The position numbers and the translations under genes are program-made. Source: Bacteroidota bacterium (GTDB lineage: Bacteria > Bacteroidota > Bacteroidia > Chitinophagales > Chitinophagaceae). From it: a stretch of 46,219 bases of DNA. The notes under the pieces are model-generated. The model was not told the DNA's origin. It made no database searches and saw only the letters and a program-made list of their open reading frames with translations. The stretch lies in the NCBI GenBank assembly GCA_023391015.1, contig JAEWBT010000083.1, positions 1 through 46,219 on the forward strand, in the 5' to 3' direction. Shown here piece after piece: positions 33,428 through 41,417 of the stretch (positions within the stretch are counted from its first letter, which is position 1; each line of letters opens with the position of its first letter).

Positions 33428-34486
33428 ATGACCCCTAATAAATTACTCTTCCGCCTTGCCACTGTAGCTACGCTTTCACTTTCGTCTGCTGCTGCTCTTG
33501 CTCAGGATGTTCACTTTACGCAATTTGATGCAACGCCGATGCTGGTGAATCCGGCCTTTACCGGCGCTTTCGACGGGCGCCTACGGGTGGCTGGTATCTA
33601 CCGGGACCAGTGGCGCAATGCTATGGGAGGCGATGCGGCTTTTAAAACGGTTGCCGCTTCGGTGGATGCGCCTATCGTGCGCGATCTGACCGTAGATGAT
33701 TACTTGGCTGCGGGAATCCAGTTTTACAACGACCGGGCAGGTTTTGCCAACCTTTCCAATAACAGCGTGCTGGCCTCTATCGCTTATCATAAATTTCTGG
33801 GTAACGGCCCCGCCGGCCCCAGAACTTCCCTGAGTATCGGTTTGCAGGGCGGCTATACCCAAAAAAGTATTGACATCAGCAAGTTGTACTTCGGCAACGA
33901 ATTTCAGAACGGCATTTTTCAGCAAGGCACCAGCGGCCTGCAGTTTGACAACCGCACGAACTATTTCACCGTAAACGTTGGTCTGGCCTTCTCTCATGCC
34001 TTTAGTGAGAATTTTGGGATTAGCCTTGGCGGCGGTGCCAACAACCTGAACCAGCCGCGCGAAAGCTTTCTGCAGAAAGCCAATAGTCAGGTAGGCCTCG
34101 ACCGTCGCTATACCGGCCAGGCGGGCGCGATTGTTTACACTGGTGAACGTTTCTCCATCCGTCCGGGCGTGCTGTACCAATATCAGGCATCGGCCTACGA
34201 ACTGGTCGCCGGTTCGGAGTTTAATTACATCCTTGGTAATCCGGAATTCCGGAATTATGCCACAAAAGTGTTTGCCGGCGGTTGGTGGCGCAAAGACGAT
34301 GCGATCATGTTTACCGCAGGTGTGGAAATCAAAGGGCTGCGCATCGGCGGCAGCTATGATTACAACACTTCGGACCTGAAAAATGCTACAGGTGGCAACG
34401 GCGGATTTGAAATCTCGCTGCGCTATATCATGCCCGATCCAATTGATTTTGCCCGTCGCCTCATCTATCCATGCGCTCGTTTTTAA
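33428..34486 (+). CDS. Type IX secretion membrane protein, PorP/SprF family
   Basis: This is an outer-membrane barrel of the PorP/SprF family that takes part in type IX secretion or the export of a partner adhesin. I start at ATG 33428, giving a signal peptide (FRLATVATLSLSSAAALAQD). The family N-terminus follows exactly (VHFTQFDATPMLVNPAFTGA, then RVAGIYRDQWRNAMGGDAAF and KTVAASVDAPI). The barrel continues with AGIQFYNDRAGFANLSNNSV, FSIRPGVLYQYQASAYELVA and a C-terminal SYDYNTSDLKNATGGNGGFE, ISLRYIMPD. Length 352 aa is usual. The next gene encodes a PorE-like OmpA protein, the classic partner. PorP and SprF paralogues are hard to separate by motif alone. Confidence 0.9.
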   Translation: MTPNKLLFRLATVATLSLSSAAALAQDVHFTQFDATPMLVNPAFTGAFDGRLRVAGIYRDQWRNAMGGDAAFKTVAASVDAPIVRDLTVDDYLAAGIQFYNDRAGFANLSNNSVLASIAYHKFLGNGPAGPRTSLSIGLQGGYTQKSIDISKLYFGNEFQNGIFQQGTSGLQFDNRTNYFTVNVGLAFSHAFSENFGISLGGGANNLNQPRESFLQKANSQVGLDRRYTGQAGAIVYTGERFSIRPGVLYQYQASAYELVAGSEFNYILGNPEFRNYATKVFAGGWWRKDDAIMFTAGVEIKGLRIGGSYDYNTSDLKNATGGNGGFEISLRYIMPDPIDFARRLIYPCARF

Positions 34487-34511
34487 GGCATTAAAAACCC
34501 TCAAAACAGAC

Positions 34512-34548
34512 GAGCCGGAAAATTTTTTTTTCCGGCTCTTTCTTTTTT
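34512..34548 (+). terminator. Terminator between the porP-type and porE-like genes
   Basis: Arms GAGCCGGAA (34512-34520) and TTCCGGCTC (34530-34538) are followed by TTTCTTTTTT. The pair may therefore be two transcripts or read-through. Confidence 0.85.
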
Positions 34549-34561
34549 AACGTTCGGCGGC

Positions 34562-34569
34562 TACTTTTA
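34562..34569 (+). promoter_or_regulatory. Near-consensus -7 box TACTTTTA for the porE-like gene
   Basis: One base differs from TAnnTTTG. It is 14 bases before ATG 34584 and 26 before ATG 34596, directly after the terminator. Confidence 0.45.
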
Positions 34570-34583
34570 TACCCATTCAAACG

Positions 34584-36773
34584 ATGCACACCCACATGAA
34601 GAAACTCGGGCTGGTCTTTGCTATAACAGGCATTATTGCAGCAGGCGCAACACCTGCTGCGGCTCAGCAGAAAAAGGAACGGTATCGAAATAAAGCGAAC
34701 GATCCGGTTACCGCGCTGCCTTACTACAAGAAACTTCGCTGGGCCGACGGGCTTTTTCGGGCTGGATCCTACTTCAGCGCGATCGATTATTACGGACAGC
34801 TGAAGCAGGAAGAGCCCCGCAATCCTTACCTGACTTACCAACTGGCTGAGAGCTACTGGTTTACCCGCGATTACGTGCCGGCTGCCGCCTATTATAATGA
34901 AGTTTATGGAACGGCTCCAAAGCTGTATCCAGAGGCTGTCTATAAAGAAGCGGTGATGTTGAAGATGCAAGGCGAGTACGATAAAGCCATTAGCCGCTTT
35001 CAGCAGTTTATCGCCGATAACCCGAAAACATTTAAAAAGCTAAAGCTGCGCGCCCAACGCGAAATCGAGGGTGCCCAGATGGCCATGGCTTCTGTAAACG
35101 ATCCGGTTCCGGTAACCATCGTGAATGCCGGTCCAAACGTGAACTCCGCTTATACCGAACTGAGTCCGGTGCCGATGGGCGACAGCATGTTGCTGTTTTC
35201 TTCTATGCGGCAAAACAGCCCGGTAACCGTGGACCGGCAAAACCGGGAAACTTACCTGAGCCGCTTCCTCATCAGCAAAAAGCAGGGCGATGTTCCACAG
35301 GTAGATTCATTCCAGTGGCCGCTTGAGTTTCAGGATGGTCGTTTCAATGATCTGGACGGACACATCGGTAACGGTGCCTACTCACCTGGCGGCGACCGCT
35401 TTTATTTCACCAGCTGCAACGAAACCGGCGACTCTTTCGGCGTTAAGTGCCGCATCTTTGTTTCTACCTTTAAAGGTAGCGAATGGAGCCGCCCACAACT
35501 GCTTGGCGAAGGCATCAATGATGAAGGCAGCAACACGCAGCCATTCGTGGCGCAGATAGGCAAGAAAGAAATCCTCTTTTTCTCTTCTAACCGCAAGCTG
35601 CAAAGCCGTGGCGGGTACGACATCTGGTACTCCGTAATTGACCCGCGTACCGGAATTTACCGCCGTCCGCAAAACGTCGGTAAAAGCATCAATACTGAAG
35701 GCGACGAAATCACTCCTTACTACGATTCCCGCGTGGGCAAGCTGTATTTTGCTTCCAATGGCTGGGTGACAATGGGCGGTTTCGACATTTTCAGCGCTGA
35801 TGGCGGCCCCTCCCGCTACTCTAACCTGACCAACCTCGGCTATCCGATCAACACCTCGGCTGATGAACTGTATTATATCAAAGACCCGGTAGGAAAGCCG
35901 GATGCTTATGTGGTTTCTAACCGCATTGGCTCTATCTCCCTGAAAAACCCCACCTGCTGCGATGACATCTGGCGCATTCAATATGAGCCGAAGCTACGCG
36001 CTACAGGCCGCGTCGTAAACCGCCGCACCGGTAAACTTGTTCCCAACGTGGTCGTTCGCATGGTGGACGAAACCGGTGCCACACGCACTTACAACAGTAC
36101 CGATGGCACCTTTGCCTTCAACACCAGCCGTGGCCACAACTACGTGATCACCGGCGACAAGCCTGGCTATTTCAGCAGCCGTGCCACAGTAAGCACGACC
36201 GGCATGAAGCGTACTGACCCGGATGGCGATATTTCAACTACTATCATGGTGGACAGTGTGGACATGGCCTTCCGTGTCAACAATATCTACTATGACTATG
36301 ATAAAGCTGAGTTGCGCCCGGAATCTATGGTTGCCCTGGATTCGCTAACGTCTTTTATGCGGGATAACCCTTCCCTCTCGGTAGACATCTACAGCCATGC
36401 CGATGCGATTGGCAACAGCGAGTATAACAAAGCGCTGAGCCGCCGCCGTGCTGAAAGCGTGCTGAACTACCTGCAGGCCAAAGGCATCAGCCCCGACCGC
36501 ATGAACGCCAAAGGTTTTGGAGATGAAGTTCCGGCGGCACCCAACGAAATCAATGGCGAAGACAACCCACGAGGCCGGCAGGCCAACCGCCGCACCGAAT
36601 TCCGGATTGTGGGCGACGAAGCAGGCCGCCGTGTGCAGTTCAACTCCGCTAAACCGGGGTCTATTGACCAGCAGTCTAAAAACCTGCAAGTGGACGAGAA
36701 GATGAATGAAGATGATAACAACGATTCAGAAAGCGATTCCGGTCGTCCCGGCAGCCGCGTAAACCGCGATTAA
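34584..36773 (+). CDS. PorE-like OmpA-family protein (TPR, beta-propeller, CRD, OmpA)
   Basis: The domain order is that of PorE, the protein linking the type IX rotor/ring to peptidoglycan. TPR helices occupy about 45-150 (YFSAIDYYGQLKQEEPRNPY, EYDKAISRFQQFIADNPKTF). A WD40/PD40-type propeller follows at about 180-450 (YSPGGDRFYFTSCNETGDSF, KEILFFSSNRKLQSRGGYDI). A carboxypeptidase-regulatory-like domain spans about 470-540 (ATGRVVNRRTGKLVPNVVVR), and a C-terminal OmpA domain about 565-690 (YYDYDKAELRPESMVALDSL, HADAIGNSEYNKALSRRRAE). The signal (GIIAAGATPAAAQQ) has no lipobox, unlike the lipoprotein PorE of Porphyromonas. The start may be ATG 34596, since MKKLGLV is a cleaner signal. Porphyromonas-type PorE is the best match, not a certain orthologue. 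Confidence 0.82.
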   Translation: MHTHMKKLGLVFAITGIIAAGATPAAAQQKKERYRNKANDPVTALPYYKKLRWADGLFRAGSYFSAIDYYGQLKQEEPRNPYLTYQLAESYWFTRDYVPAAAYYNEVYGTAPKLYPEAVYKEAVMLKMQGEYDKAISRFQQFIADNPKTFKKLKLRAQREIEGAQMAMASVNDPVPVTIVNAGPNVNSAYTELSPVPMGDSMLLFSSMRQNSPVTVDRQNRETYLSRFLISKKQGDVPQVDSFQWPLEFQDGRFNDLDGHIGNGAYSPGGDRFYFTSCNETGDSFGVKCRIFVSTFKGSEWSRPQLLGEGINDEGSNTQPFVAQIGKKEILFFSSNRKLQSRGGYDIWYSVIDPRTGIYRRPQNVGKSINTEGDEITPYYDSRVGKLYFASNGWVTMGGFDIFSADGGPSRYSNLTNLGYPINTSADELYYIKDPVGKPDAYVVSNRIGSISLKNPTCCDDIWRIQYEPKLRATGRVVNRRTGKLVPNVVVRMVDETGATRTYNSTDGTFAFNTSRGHNYVITGDKPGYFSSRATVSTTGMKRTDPDGDISTTIMVDSVDMAFRVNNIYYDYDKAELRPESMVALDSLTSFMRDNPSLSVDIYSHADAIGNSEYNKALSRRRAESVLNYLQAKGISPDRMNAKGFGDEVPAAPNEINGEDNPRGRQANRRTEFRIVGDEAGRRVQFNSAKPGSIDQQSKNLQVDEKMNEDDNNDSESDSGRPGSRVNRD

Positions 36774-36795
36774 GGATTGTTCAAAAACCCTTTTG

Positions 36796-36832
36796 AAAAT
36801 GGCTGTTGGTTCCATACCGACAGCCATTTTTA
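36796..36832 (+). terminator. Terminator after the porE-like gene
   Basis: Arms AAAATGGCTGT (36796-36806) and ACAGCCATTTT (36820-36830) close a 13-base loop and are followed by TTAGC. Confidence 0.8.
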
Positions 36833-36929
36833 GCTTTTAAAAACTGGCTGTTTTCCGGAAATTTGGTGCTTTTGTTTGTGAAAATCTGTGGCATCTGCGA
36901 GCCAAACACCTTTTTAAAACACAACTAAT

Positions 36930-37799
36930 ATGCAAAACAGTTCTGCTGCCTTCCATGAAGAATGGATTATTGAAGTAACGGATCCGCAGCAACGTGATAT
37001 TTTAATCGCCCAACTTTCGGAGCTTGGTTTTGATGGCTTTGAGGAAATTCCCGGAAATCTGGCTGCCTACGGCAGTGTAGATTCTATCCGGAAGAGCGAA
37101 GTGGAAGACCTTTTAACGGTCGCTGGTGTCGGGTACCGGAAGCAGATCATTCAGCCGCAAAACTGGAATGCAATCTGGGAAAGCAGTTTTGAGCCGGTCG
37201 TTATCGGGCAGTTCTGTCGTATCCATGCCCATTTCCATCCCGCCGAAACCGGTTATGCACACCAGATCTCCATTACCCCGAAAATGTCGTTTGGCACCGG
37301 CCACCATGCCACCACCCGAATGATGATTTTAATGATGGAAGGATTGACATTTTCCGGAAAAAAGGTGCTGGATTTTGGGGCCGGAACCGGCGTCCTGGCG
37401 ATTCTGGCGGAGAAACTGGGCGCAGCCGCTGTGCTGGCAATCGAAAACGACCCTGGTGCGGTGGAGAATGCCCGTGAAAATGTTGCTGTAAATGCTTGTC
37501 AGCAGGTGGAAGTCAGGGAAGGTTCGCTGGAGACGGCCCAGAACCAGACGTTCGATATTGTGCTTGCCAATATTAACCGGAATATTTTGGTTTCTCATGC
37601 CGCCGCACTTGCGAAGAGCGTAGCTGCCGGCGGTGTGCTGGTTTTGAGCGGCATTTTAGCAGAAGATGTTTCCCTGCTCCAGGAAGCTTTCGAAAAGGAA
37701 AATTTTAGCTACTGCCAAAAATTGCATGAGGGCAACTGGGCTTGCCTGCGTTTTACTAAAAACAACAATCCCTTAATATCTACCCCTCTTCAATCTTAA
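36930..37799 (+). CDS. prmA: Ribosomal protein L11 methyltransferase PrmA
   Basis: PrmA trimethylates ribosomal protein L11 using S-adenosylmethionine. The 289 residues have an N-terminal L11-recognition domain (WIIEVTDPQQRDILIAQLSE) and the PrmA linker/catalytic motif MSFGTGHHATTR (FGTGHHATT at 121-129). The SAM-binding motif DFGAGTGVLAILA starts at 148, followed by ENDPGAVENARENVAVNACQ and the post-I motif IVLANINRNILVSHAAAL. Everything expected is intact, so function is clear. It is preceded by a terminator and one TTCCGGAA copy (36853). Motif spacing fits the shorter Bacteroidota form. Confidence 0.95.
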   Translation: MQNSSAAFHEEWIIEVTDPQQRDILIAQLSELGFDGFEEIPGNLAAYGSVDSIRKSEVEDLLTVAGVGYRKQIIQPQNWNAIWESSFEPVVIGQFCRIHAHFHPAETGYAHQISITPKMSFGTGHHATTRMMILMMEGLTFSGKKVLDFGAGTGVLAILAEKLGAAAVLAIENDPGAVENARENVAVNACQQVEVREGSLETAQNQTFDIVLANINRNILVSHAAALAKSVAAGGVLVLSGILAEDVSLLQEAFEKENFSYCQKLHEGNWACLRFTKNNNPLISTPLQS

Positions 37800-37858
37800 A
37801 AAAGGCTGAAGCGGGCATTTTTGTGTTTTGGAAGTCCTGCGAATTCCAAAACAGGCCC

Positions 37859-37866
37859 TATATTTA
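37859..37866 (+). promoter_or_regulatory. Near-consensus -7 box TATATTTA for plsY
   Basis: One base differs from TAnnTTTG; it ends 27 bases before the plsY ATG at 37894. Confidence 0.45.
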
Positions 37867-37893
37867 CAACCCAGTTTACCAGTAGCTGCCTTA

Positions 37894-38520
37894 ATGAACA
37901 TAGCAATCCTGATACTTCTCGCCTACCTTGTTGGTTCTATCCCTACCGCTGTGTGGGTAAGCAAGAATATTTATGGTATGGATATCCGCGAGCACGGAAG
38001 CGGAAATGCGGGTGCGACTAACACCTTTCGCGTTTTGGGGCCAAAAGCCGGCACCGGCGTTATGCTGGTGGATATGCTGAAAGGTTTTGGCGCGGTTAAG
38101 CTGGCTTTGCTGTCGCAATATGCCTGGGGTTCAGAGGCCATGACCAACCTGCAAATCTTTATGGGATTGGCCGCTGTAGTGGGCCATATTTTTCCGATCT
38201 GGGCCGATTTTCGGGGTGGAAAAGGCATTGCTACGCTTTTCGGTATGATCTTGGCCATTCAGCCGGCGGTTGCCCTGAGCCTTGTGGCTGTGTTTCTTTT
38301 CATGCTGTTCCTTACGCGCTACGTTTCGCTTTCTTCTATTGTAGCGAGCATTGCGTTTCCAGTATTGATTTTATTCATTTTCCGGGAACCGGAATTAACT
38401 TATAAGCTGTTTGCTATTGCTACGGCGCTGATGGTGATTTTAACACACCACAAAAACATTGACCGGCTCCTGCATGGCAACGAAAGCAAAGTGAATTTAA
38501 AAAAGCGCAACCGGAAATAA
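37894..38520 (+). CDS. plsY: Glycerol-3-phosphate acyltransferase PlsY
   Basis: PlsY transfers acyl groups from acyl phosphate to glycerol 3-phosphate in the first step of phospholipid synthesis. I start at ATG 37894; the ORF upstream (from 37828) lacks a hydrophobic start. The 208 residues have at least five membrane helices and the three PlsY motifs: AYLVGSIPTAVWVSK, HGSGNAGATNTFRVLG and GHIFPIWADFRGGKGIAT. The C-terminus ends in a basic tail (NLKKRNRK). Its last codons and stop are part of the downstream terminator hairpin. Confidence 0.95.
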   Translation: MNIAILILLAYLVGSIPTAVWVSKNIYGMDIREHGSGNAGATNTFRVLGPKAGTGVMLVDMLKGFGAVKLALLSQYAWGSEAMTNLQIFMGLAAVVGHIFPIWADFRGGKGIATLFGMILAIQPAVALSLVAVFLFMLFLTRYVSLSSIVASIAFPVLILFIFREPELTYKLFAIATALMVILTHHKNIDRLLHGNESKVNLKKRNRK

Positions 38521-38537
38521 GGTTGCGCTTTTCTTTT
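38501..38537 (+). terminator. Terminator overlapping the plsY stop codon
   Basis: Arms AAAAGCGCAACC (38501-38512) and GGTTGCGCTTTT (38521-38532) enclose an eight-base loop. The TAA stop (38518-38520) is the last three bases of that loop; a T-rich run follows. Confidence 0.88.
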
Positions 38538-38579
38538 GATGGTACGCGAATTGCTAAGGGATTTTCAGAGCCATCCGGT

Positions 38580-38597
38580 TTCCGGAAATTTCCGGAA
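38580..38597. repeat. Tight TTCCGGAA doublet upstream of the M48 gene
   Basis: Copies at 38580-38587 and 38590-38597 lie ten bases apart in TTTCCGGAAATTTCCGGAAAA. They precede the M48 peptidase ATG by about 47 bases. Confidence 0.85.
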
Positions 38598-38643
38598 AAC
38601 CGGGATGCTTAAACATCTCTCTCTTAAAAGCATCTTATACCAC

Positions 38644-39459
38644 ATGAAAAGAAAATTCACCTTCGCCGCCATTGCACTTTCTACTGCATTTACGGTTTCT
38701 TCCTGCTACACCAATCCCATTACGGGCCGCCGCTCGCTGGCGCTGGTGGATGAAACCCAGATGCAACAAATGGCCGACCAGCAATACGTTGCATTTCTTT
38801 CAGAGCACCGTCCGGTGAGCGGCGCTTCGCGCGATGCCGAGATGGTAAAGCGCGTGGGCAACCGCCTGGCAGGTGCCGTCCAAACCTACCTGTCCAGCAC
38901 CGGGCAGCAAGAGGCCATCGCCGGTTATCAATGGCAGTTCAACCTTGTGAATGACAATCAGGCCAATGCCTGGTGTATGCCGGGCGGCAAAGTAGTAGTA
39001 TATACCGGTCTGCTGCCGCTCACGCAAAACGAAGCGGGCCTTGCCATCGTGATGGGCCACGAGATTGCCCACGCCGTAGCCCGCCATTCCAGCGAGCGCA
39101 TGAGCCAGCAATTGGCCCTTCAGGTGGGCAGCGAAACACTGGGTGCCGTGCTTTCCAGCCGCCCATCGCAGGCAGCCAATCTGTTTAACCTTGCCGTGGG
39201 TGTGGGCGGACAATTGGGCACACTCAAGTTTGCCCGCGATCAGGAGTCGGAGGCCGACCGGATGGGTCTCATCTTTGCCGCCCTGGGGGGCTACAACCCA
39301 CAGGAGGCCATTCCGTTCTGGCAGCGCATGGCGGCCGCCTCCGGTGGCAACAAGCCGCCGCAAATCCTGAGTACTCACCCTTCCGATGCGACCCGTATTG
39401 CCAACATCAAACGCCTGATGCCCGAAGCCATGAAGTATTATCGCCCGCAGGGCCGCTAA
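38644..39459 (+). CDS. M48-family zinc metallopeptidase lipoprotein (BepA/Ste24-like)
   Basis: This is a periplasmic or outer-membrane-anchored protease, as in BepA/LoiP quality-control enzymes. I start at ATG 38644, which gives a lipobox VSSC (Cys21). The longer in-frame ORF from 38536 would encode 36 residues, including the TTCCGGAA doublet, before the signal peptide. The 271 residues show TNPITGRRSLALVDETQM after the lipobox, ANAWCMPGGKVVVYTGLL, the zinc site HEIAH (139-143) in IVMGHEIAHAVARH and the third ligand in QESEADRMGL. They end HPSDATRIANIKRLMPE. No TPR tail as in BepA follows, so it is a short M48C-type enzyme. Confidence 0.93.
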   Translation: MKRKFTFAAIALSTAFTVSSCYTNPITGRRSLALVDETQMQQMADQQYVAFLSEHRPVSGASRDAEMVKRVGNRLAGAVQTYLSSTGQQEAIAGYQWQFNLVNDNQANAWCMPGGKVVVYTGLLPLTQNEAGLAIVMGHEIAHAVARHSSERMSQQLALQVGSETLGAVLSSRPSQAANLFNLAVGVGGQLGTLKFARDQESEADRMGLIFAALGGYNPQEAIPFWQRMAAASGGNKPPQILSTHPSDATRIANIKRLMPEAMKYYRPQGR

Positions 39460-39483
39460 GCGCCTGTGCAATCTGTTCTTTCT

Positions 39484-39519
39484 AAAAAGAGACCCGACTT
39501 TGGTGGGGTCTCTTTTTTT
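39484..39519 (+). terminator. Terminator after the M48 gene
   Basis: Arms AAAAAGAGACCC (39484-39495) and GGGTCTCTTTTT (39506-39517) close a ten-base loop and are followed by T residues. Confidence 0.88.
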
Positions 39520-39592
39520 ATGAAAAGACACCAGCACTTTCCCCGGAATTCCGGAAAGTACATACCCCCAAACCGTCTCGCAGGCCAGCCAT

Positions 39593-39600
39593 TACTTTTG
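39593..39600 (+). promoter_or_regulatory. -7 box TACTTTTG for the spermidine-synthase-like gene
   Basis: This exact TAnnTTTG match ends six bases before ATG 39607, predicting an almost leaderless message. Confidence 0.65.
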
Positions 39601-39606
39601 ACAGCC

Positions 39607-40266
39607 ATGCGGCTTTCCCCTACTCAACATATCCTCAGCTATCTCGTCCCGGTCCGGGTATTTGCGACTCAAAGCCCGCAGCACGCACGGCTGGAACTGT
39701 ATCGCTATCGCGGGCGCTGGCAACTGGCAACCGCCGATGCGTTCTATTCCGACGGCGCGGTGTATTCACCCATGCGCCTGGCGTTTAAGGCGTTGAAAAA
39801 AGAGGTTCTTTTTTGGAAGGAGGTGTTGGTGCTGGGGGCCGGCATTGGCAGCGCGGTTCTGGTATTGGATAAGAAATACAAGGCACGCCCGCAAATCACG
39901 CTGGTGGATTTAGACGAAGCAATCCTGACGCTGGCCGGCGAAATTCTGGCTGCCGAAGGCCACGCCGACCATGTAGAGCTCATCTGCGAAAACGCCGAAA
40001 CCTACGTAACGCTGGAAGAAAGGCTGTTTGACGTGGTGATTGTGGATATCTTCCGGGGGCGGGAAGTGCCCGATTTTGCGCTTCAGCCGCTCTTTTTGCA
40101 ACGGTGCCTTGCGCGGTTGCGGCCCGGCGGCCCGCTGGTGATGAATTTTATCATCAACAACGACGCCAGCTGGGAGGCATTTCAGCAAACCCTCGCCGCA
40201 GTAATGCCCGGCTACAAAACCCTTTCGCAAGGCATCAACCGGATTATTCTTTGGCAGAAAGCCTGA
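39607..40266 (+). CDS. Spermidine-synthase-like methyltransferase-fold protein
   Basis: This Rossmann-fold SAM or decarboxylated-SAM protein has 219 residues. I start at ATG 39607; an in-frame start at 39466 would read through the previous terminator. Motif I is EVLVLGAGIGSAVLVL, followed by TLVDLDEAILTLAGEILAAE and the catalytic-loop-like DVVIVDIFRGREVPDFALQP. LRPGGPLVMNFIINNDASWE and the C-terminal GINRIILWQKA complete the fold. It is related to SpeE but is not the canonical length, and conserved SpeE substrate motifs are not evident. The product is therefore unknown, and it may be a small-molecule methyltransferase. Confidence 0.8.
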   Translation: MRLSPTQHILSYLVPVRVFATQSPQHARLELYRYRGRWQLATADAFYSDGAVYSPMRLAFKALKKEVLFWKEVLVLGAGIGSAVLVLDKKYKARPQITLVDLDEAILTLAGEILAAEGHADHVELICENAETYVTLEERLFDVVIVDIFRGREVPDFALQPLFLQRCLARLRPGGPLVMNFIINNDASWEAFQQTLAAVMPGYKTLSQGINRIILWQKA

Positions 40267-40341
40267 ACCATTCTGAAACAGGGCACTGCGGCAGCCTTCT
40301 GGCGGGCTTCGACGCGCACCTCCAACACGCAGTTCCAACCC

Positions 40342-41307
40342 CTACAGCCGCGCGCTTTGAATGCGCAATACTTTCCGGCCTTTGCGTTGGGTGCGCATGC
40401 TTTCCGGAACCAAGCTTGAAACCGTTTGCAATAACCCTTCCAGCAGGCTGGTGTGCACAAAATAATCAGTAGTGATTACGCCCACCTCACGCACCGGCTC
40501 CGGCGTATCAAAGTAGCGCACCCGCGCCAACATGTCTTCGTTAAACGATTGCAACGAAAGCTCCGGCAGGATAGTGAGCGTGCCAGGATTGGCATCCACC
40601 ATGCGGTGCAGGGTTTCCACATTGCTGCTGTCGTAGCGGAAGGGCTGGTTGGCCTGAAGCTGGTCCAGGTAGTCGCTGCACAAGTCCAGCACCTGGTTGC
40701 GCAGGCAATGGCCTTCGTTGAGCATCCAGATTTTTTTCAGGTCAATATCGGCGGGTGCCACGCGGGCCTTGGCCAGCGCTGCTTCGCAGCCCGTTGCCGA
40801 GAAATAAGCCACAAGTGGCTCTTCGAAAACAGGATACTCGCGGATGCCCGGCCCTTCCACGGGCGTACTCAATAAGCCAAAATCAATCTCCCCATCGCGT
40901 AGCGCCTTGATCAGGGCTATTGTTTCCATTTCCCGGACCTGCAACTGCACGCCAGGATAATCGGTACTGAAGCGGCGCAGCAATCCCGGCAGCAGCGTGG
41001 GCGCAAGTGTTGGAATCACGGCCAGCCGGTAGTGCCCGGTCATTTTCCCTTCTTTATCCTGAATCAGGGTGTAGATTTTCCGGATTTCGGCCAGGGCAAT
41101 CTTGGCCTGTTCCACCACCACTTCGCCTACTTCTGTGATCACAATCGGGTGGCGGCTTCGGTCAAAAATCTTAATCCCCAATTCTTCCTCCAGCTTTTGA
41201 ATCTGCATGCTCAGGGTGGGCTGCGTAACAAAGCATTTCTCTGCCGCCGCCACAAAACTTTGATAGGTGGCCACGCCGATAACGTATTCAAGCTGGGTAA
41301 TCGTCAT
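40342..41307 (-). CDS. oxyR: OxyR-like LysR-family peroxide-sensing regulator
   Basis: This 321-residue LysR-type protein starts at ATG 41307 (MTITQLEYVIGVATYQSFVA). Its N-terminal winged helix-turn-helix holds KCFVTQPTLSMQIQKLEEEL. The C-terminal effector domain carries EGHCLRNQVLDLC with Cys201 and Cys210, nine apart like Cys199/Cys208 of Escherichia coli OxyR. It should form an internal disulfide on exposure to hydrogen peroxide. An upstream ATG at 41436 would add 43 residues before the HTH and is rejected. It is divergent from the thioesterase gene, sharing a 110-base intergenic region. No catalase or peroxiredoxin gene is in the window. Its binding sites cannot be placed with certainty. 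Confidence 0.9.
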   Translation of the reverse strand: MTITQLEYVIGVATYQSFVAAAEKCFVTQPTLSMQIQKLEEELGIKIFDRSRHPIVITEVGEVVVEQAKIALAEIRKIYTLIQDKEGKMTGHYRLAVIPTLAPTLLPGLLRRFSTDYPGVQLQVREMETIALIKALRDGEIDFGLLSTPVEGPGIREYPVFEEPLVAYFSATGCEAALAKARVAPADIDLKKIWMLNEGHCLRNQVLDLCSDYLDQLQANQPFRYDSSNVETLHRMVDANPGTLTILPELSLQSFNEDMLARVRYFDTPEPVREVGVITTDYFVHTSLLEGLLQTVSSLVPESMRTQRKGRKVLRIQSARL

Positions 41308-41376
41308 GATTGTAAGGAAAGTATTGAGGAAAGGAAACGCGAAAGTAACTCCCGCATCGCCGACCCACGCAGATAG

Positions 41377-41384
41377 TACTTTTG
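41377..41384 (+). promoter_or_regulatory. -7 box TACTTTTG for the thioesterase gene
   Basis: This exact TAnnTTTG match on the plus strand ends 33 bases before the TTG start at 41418. Confidence 0.6.
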
Positions 41385-41417
41385 CGCCTGTTTTAGTCCC
41401 CCCAAAAGAAGCCTTCC

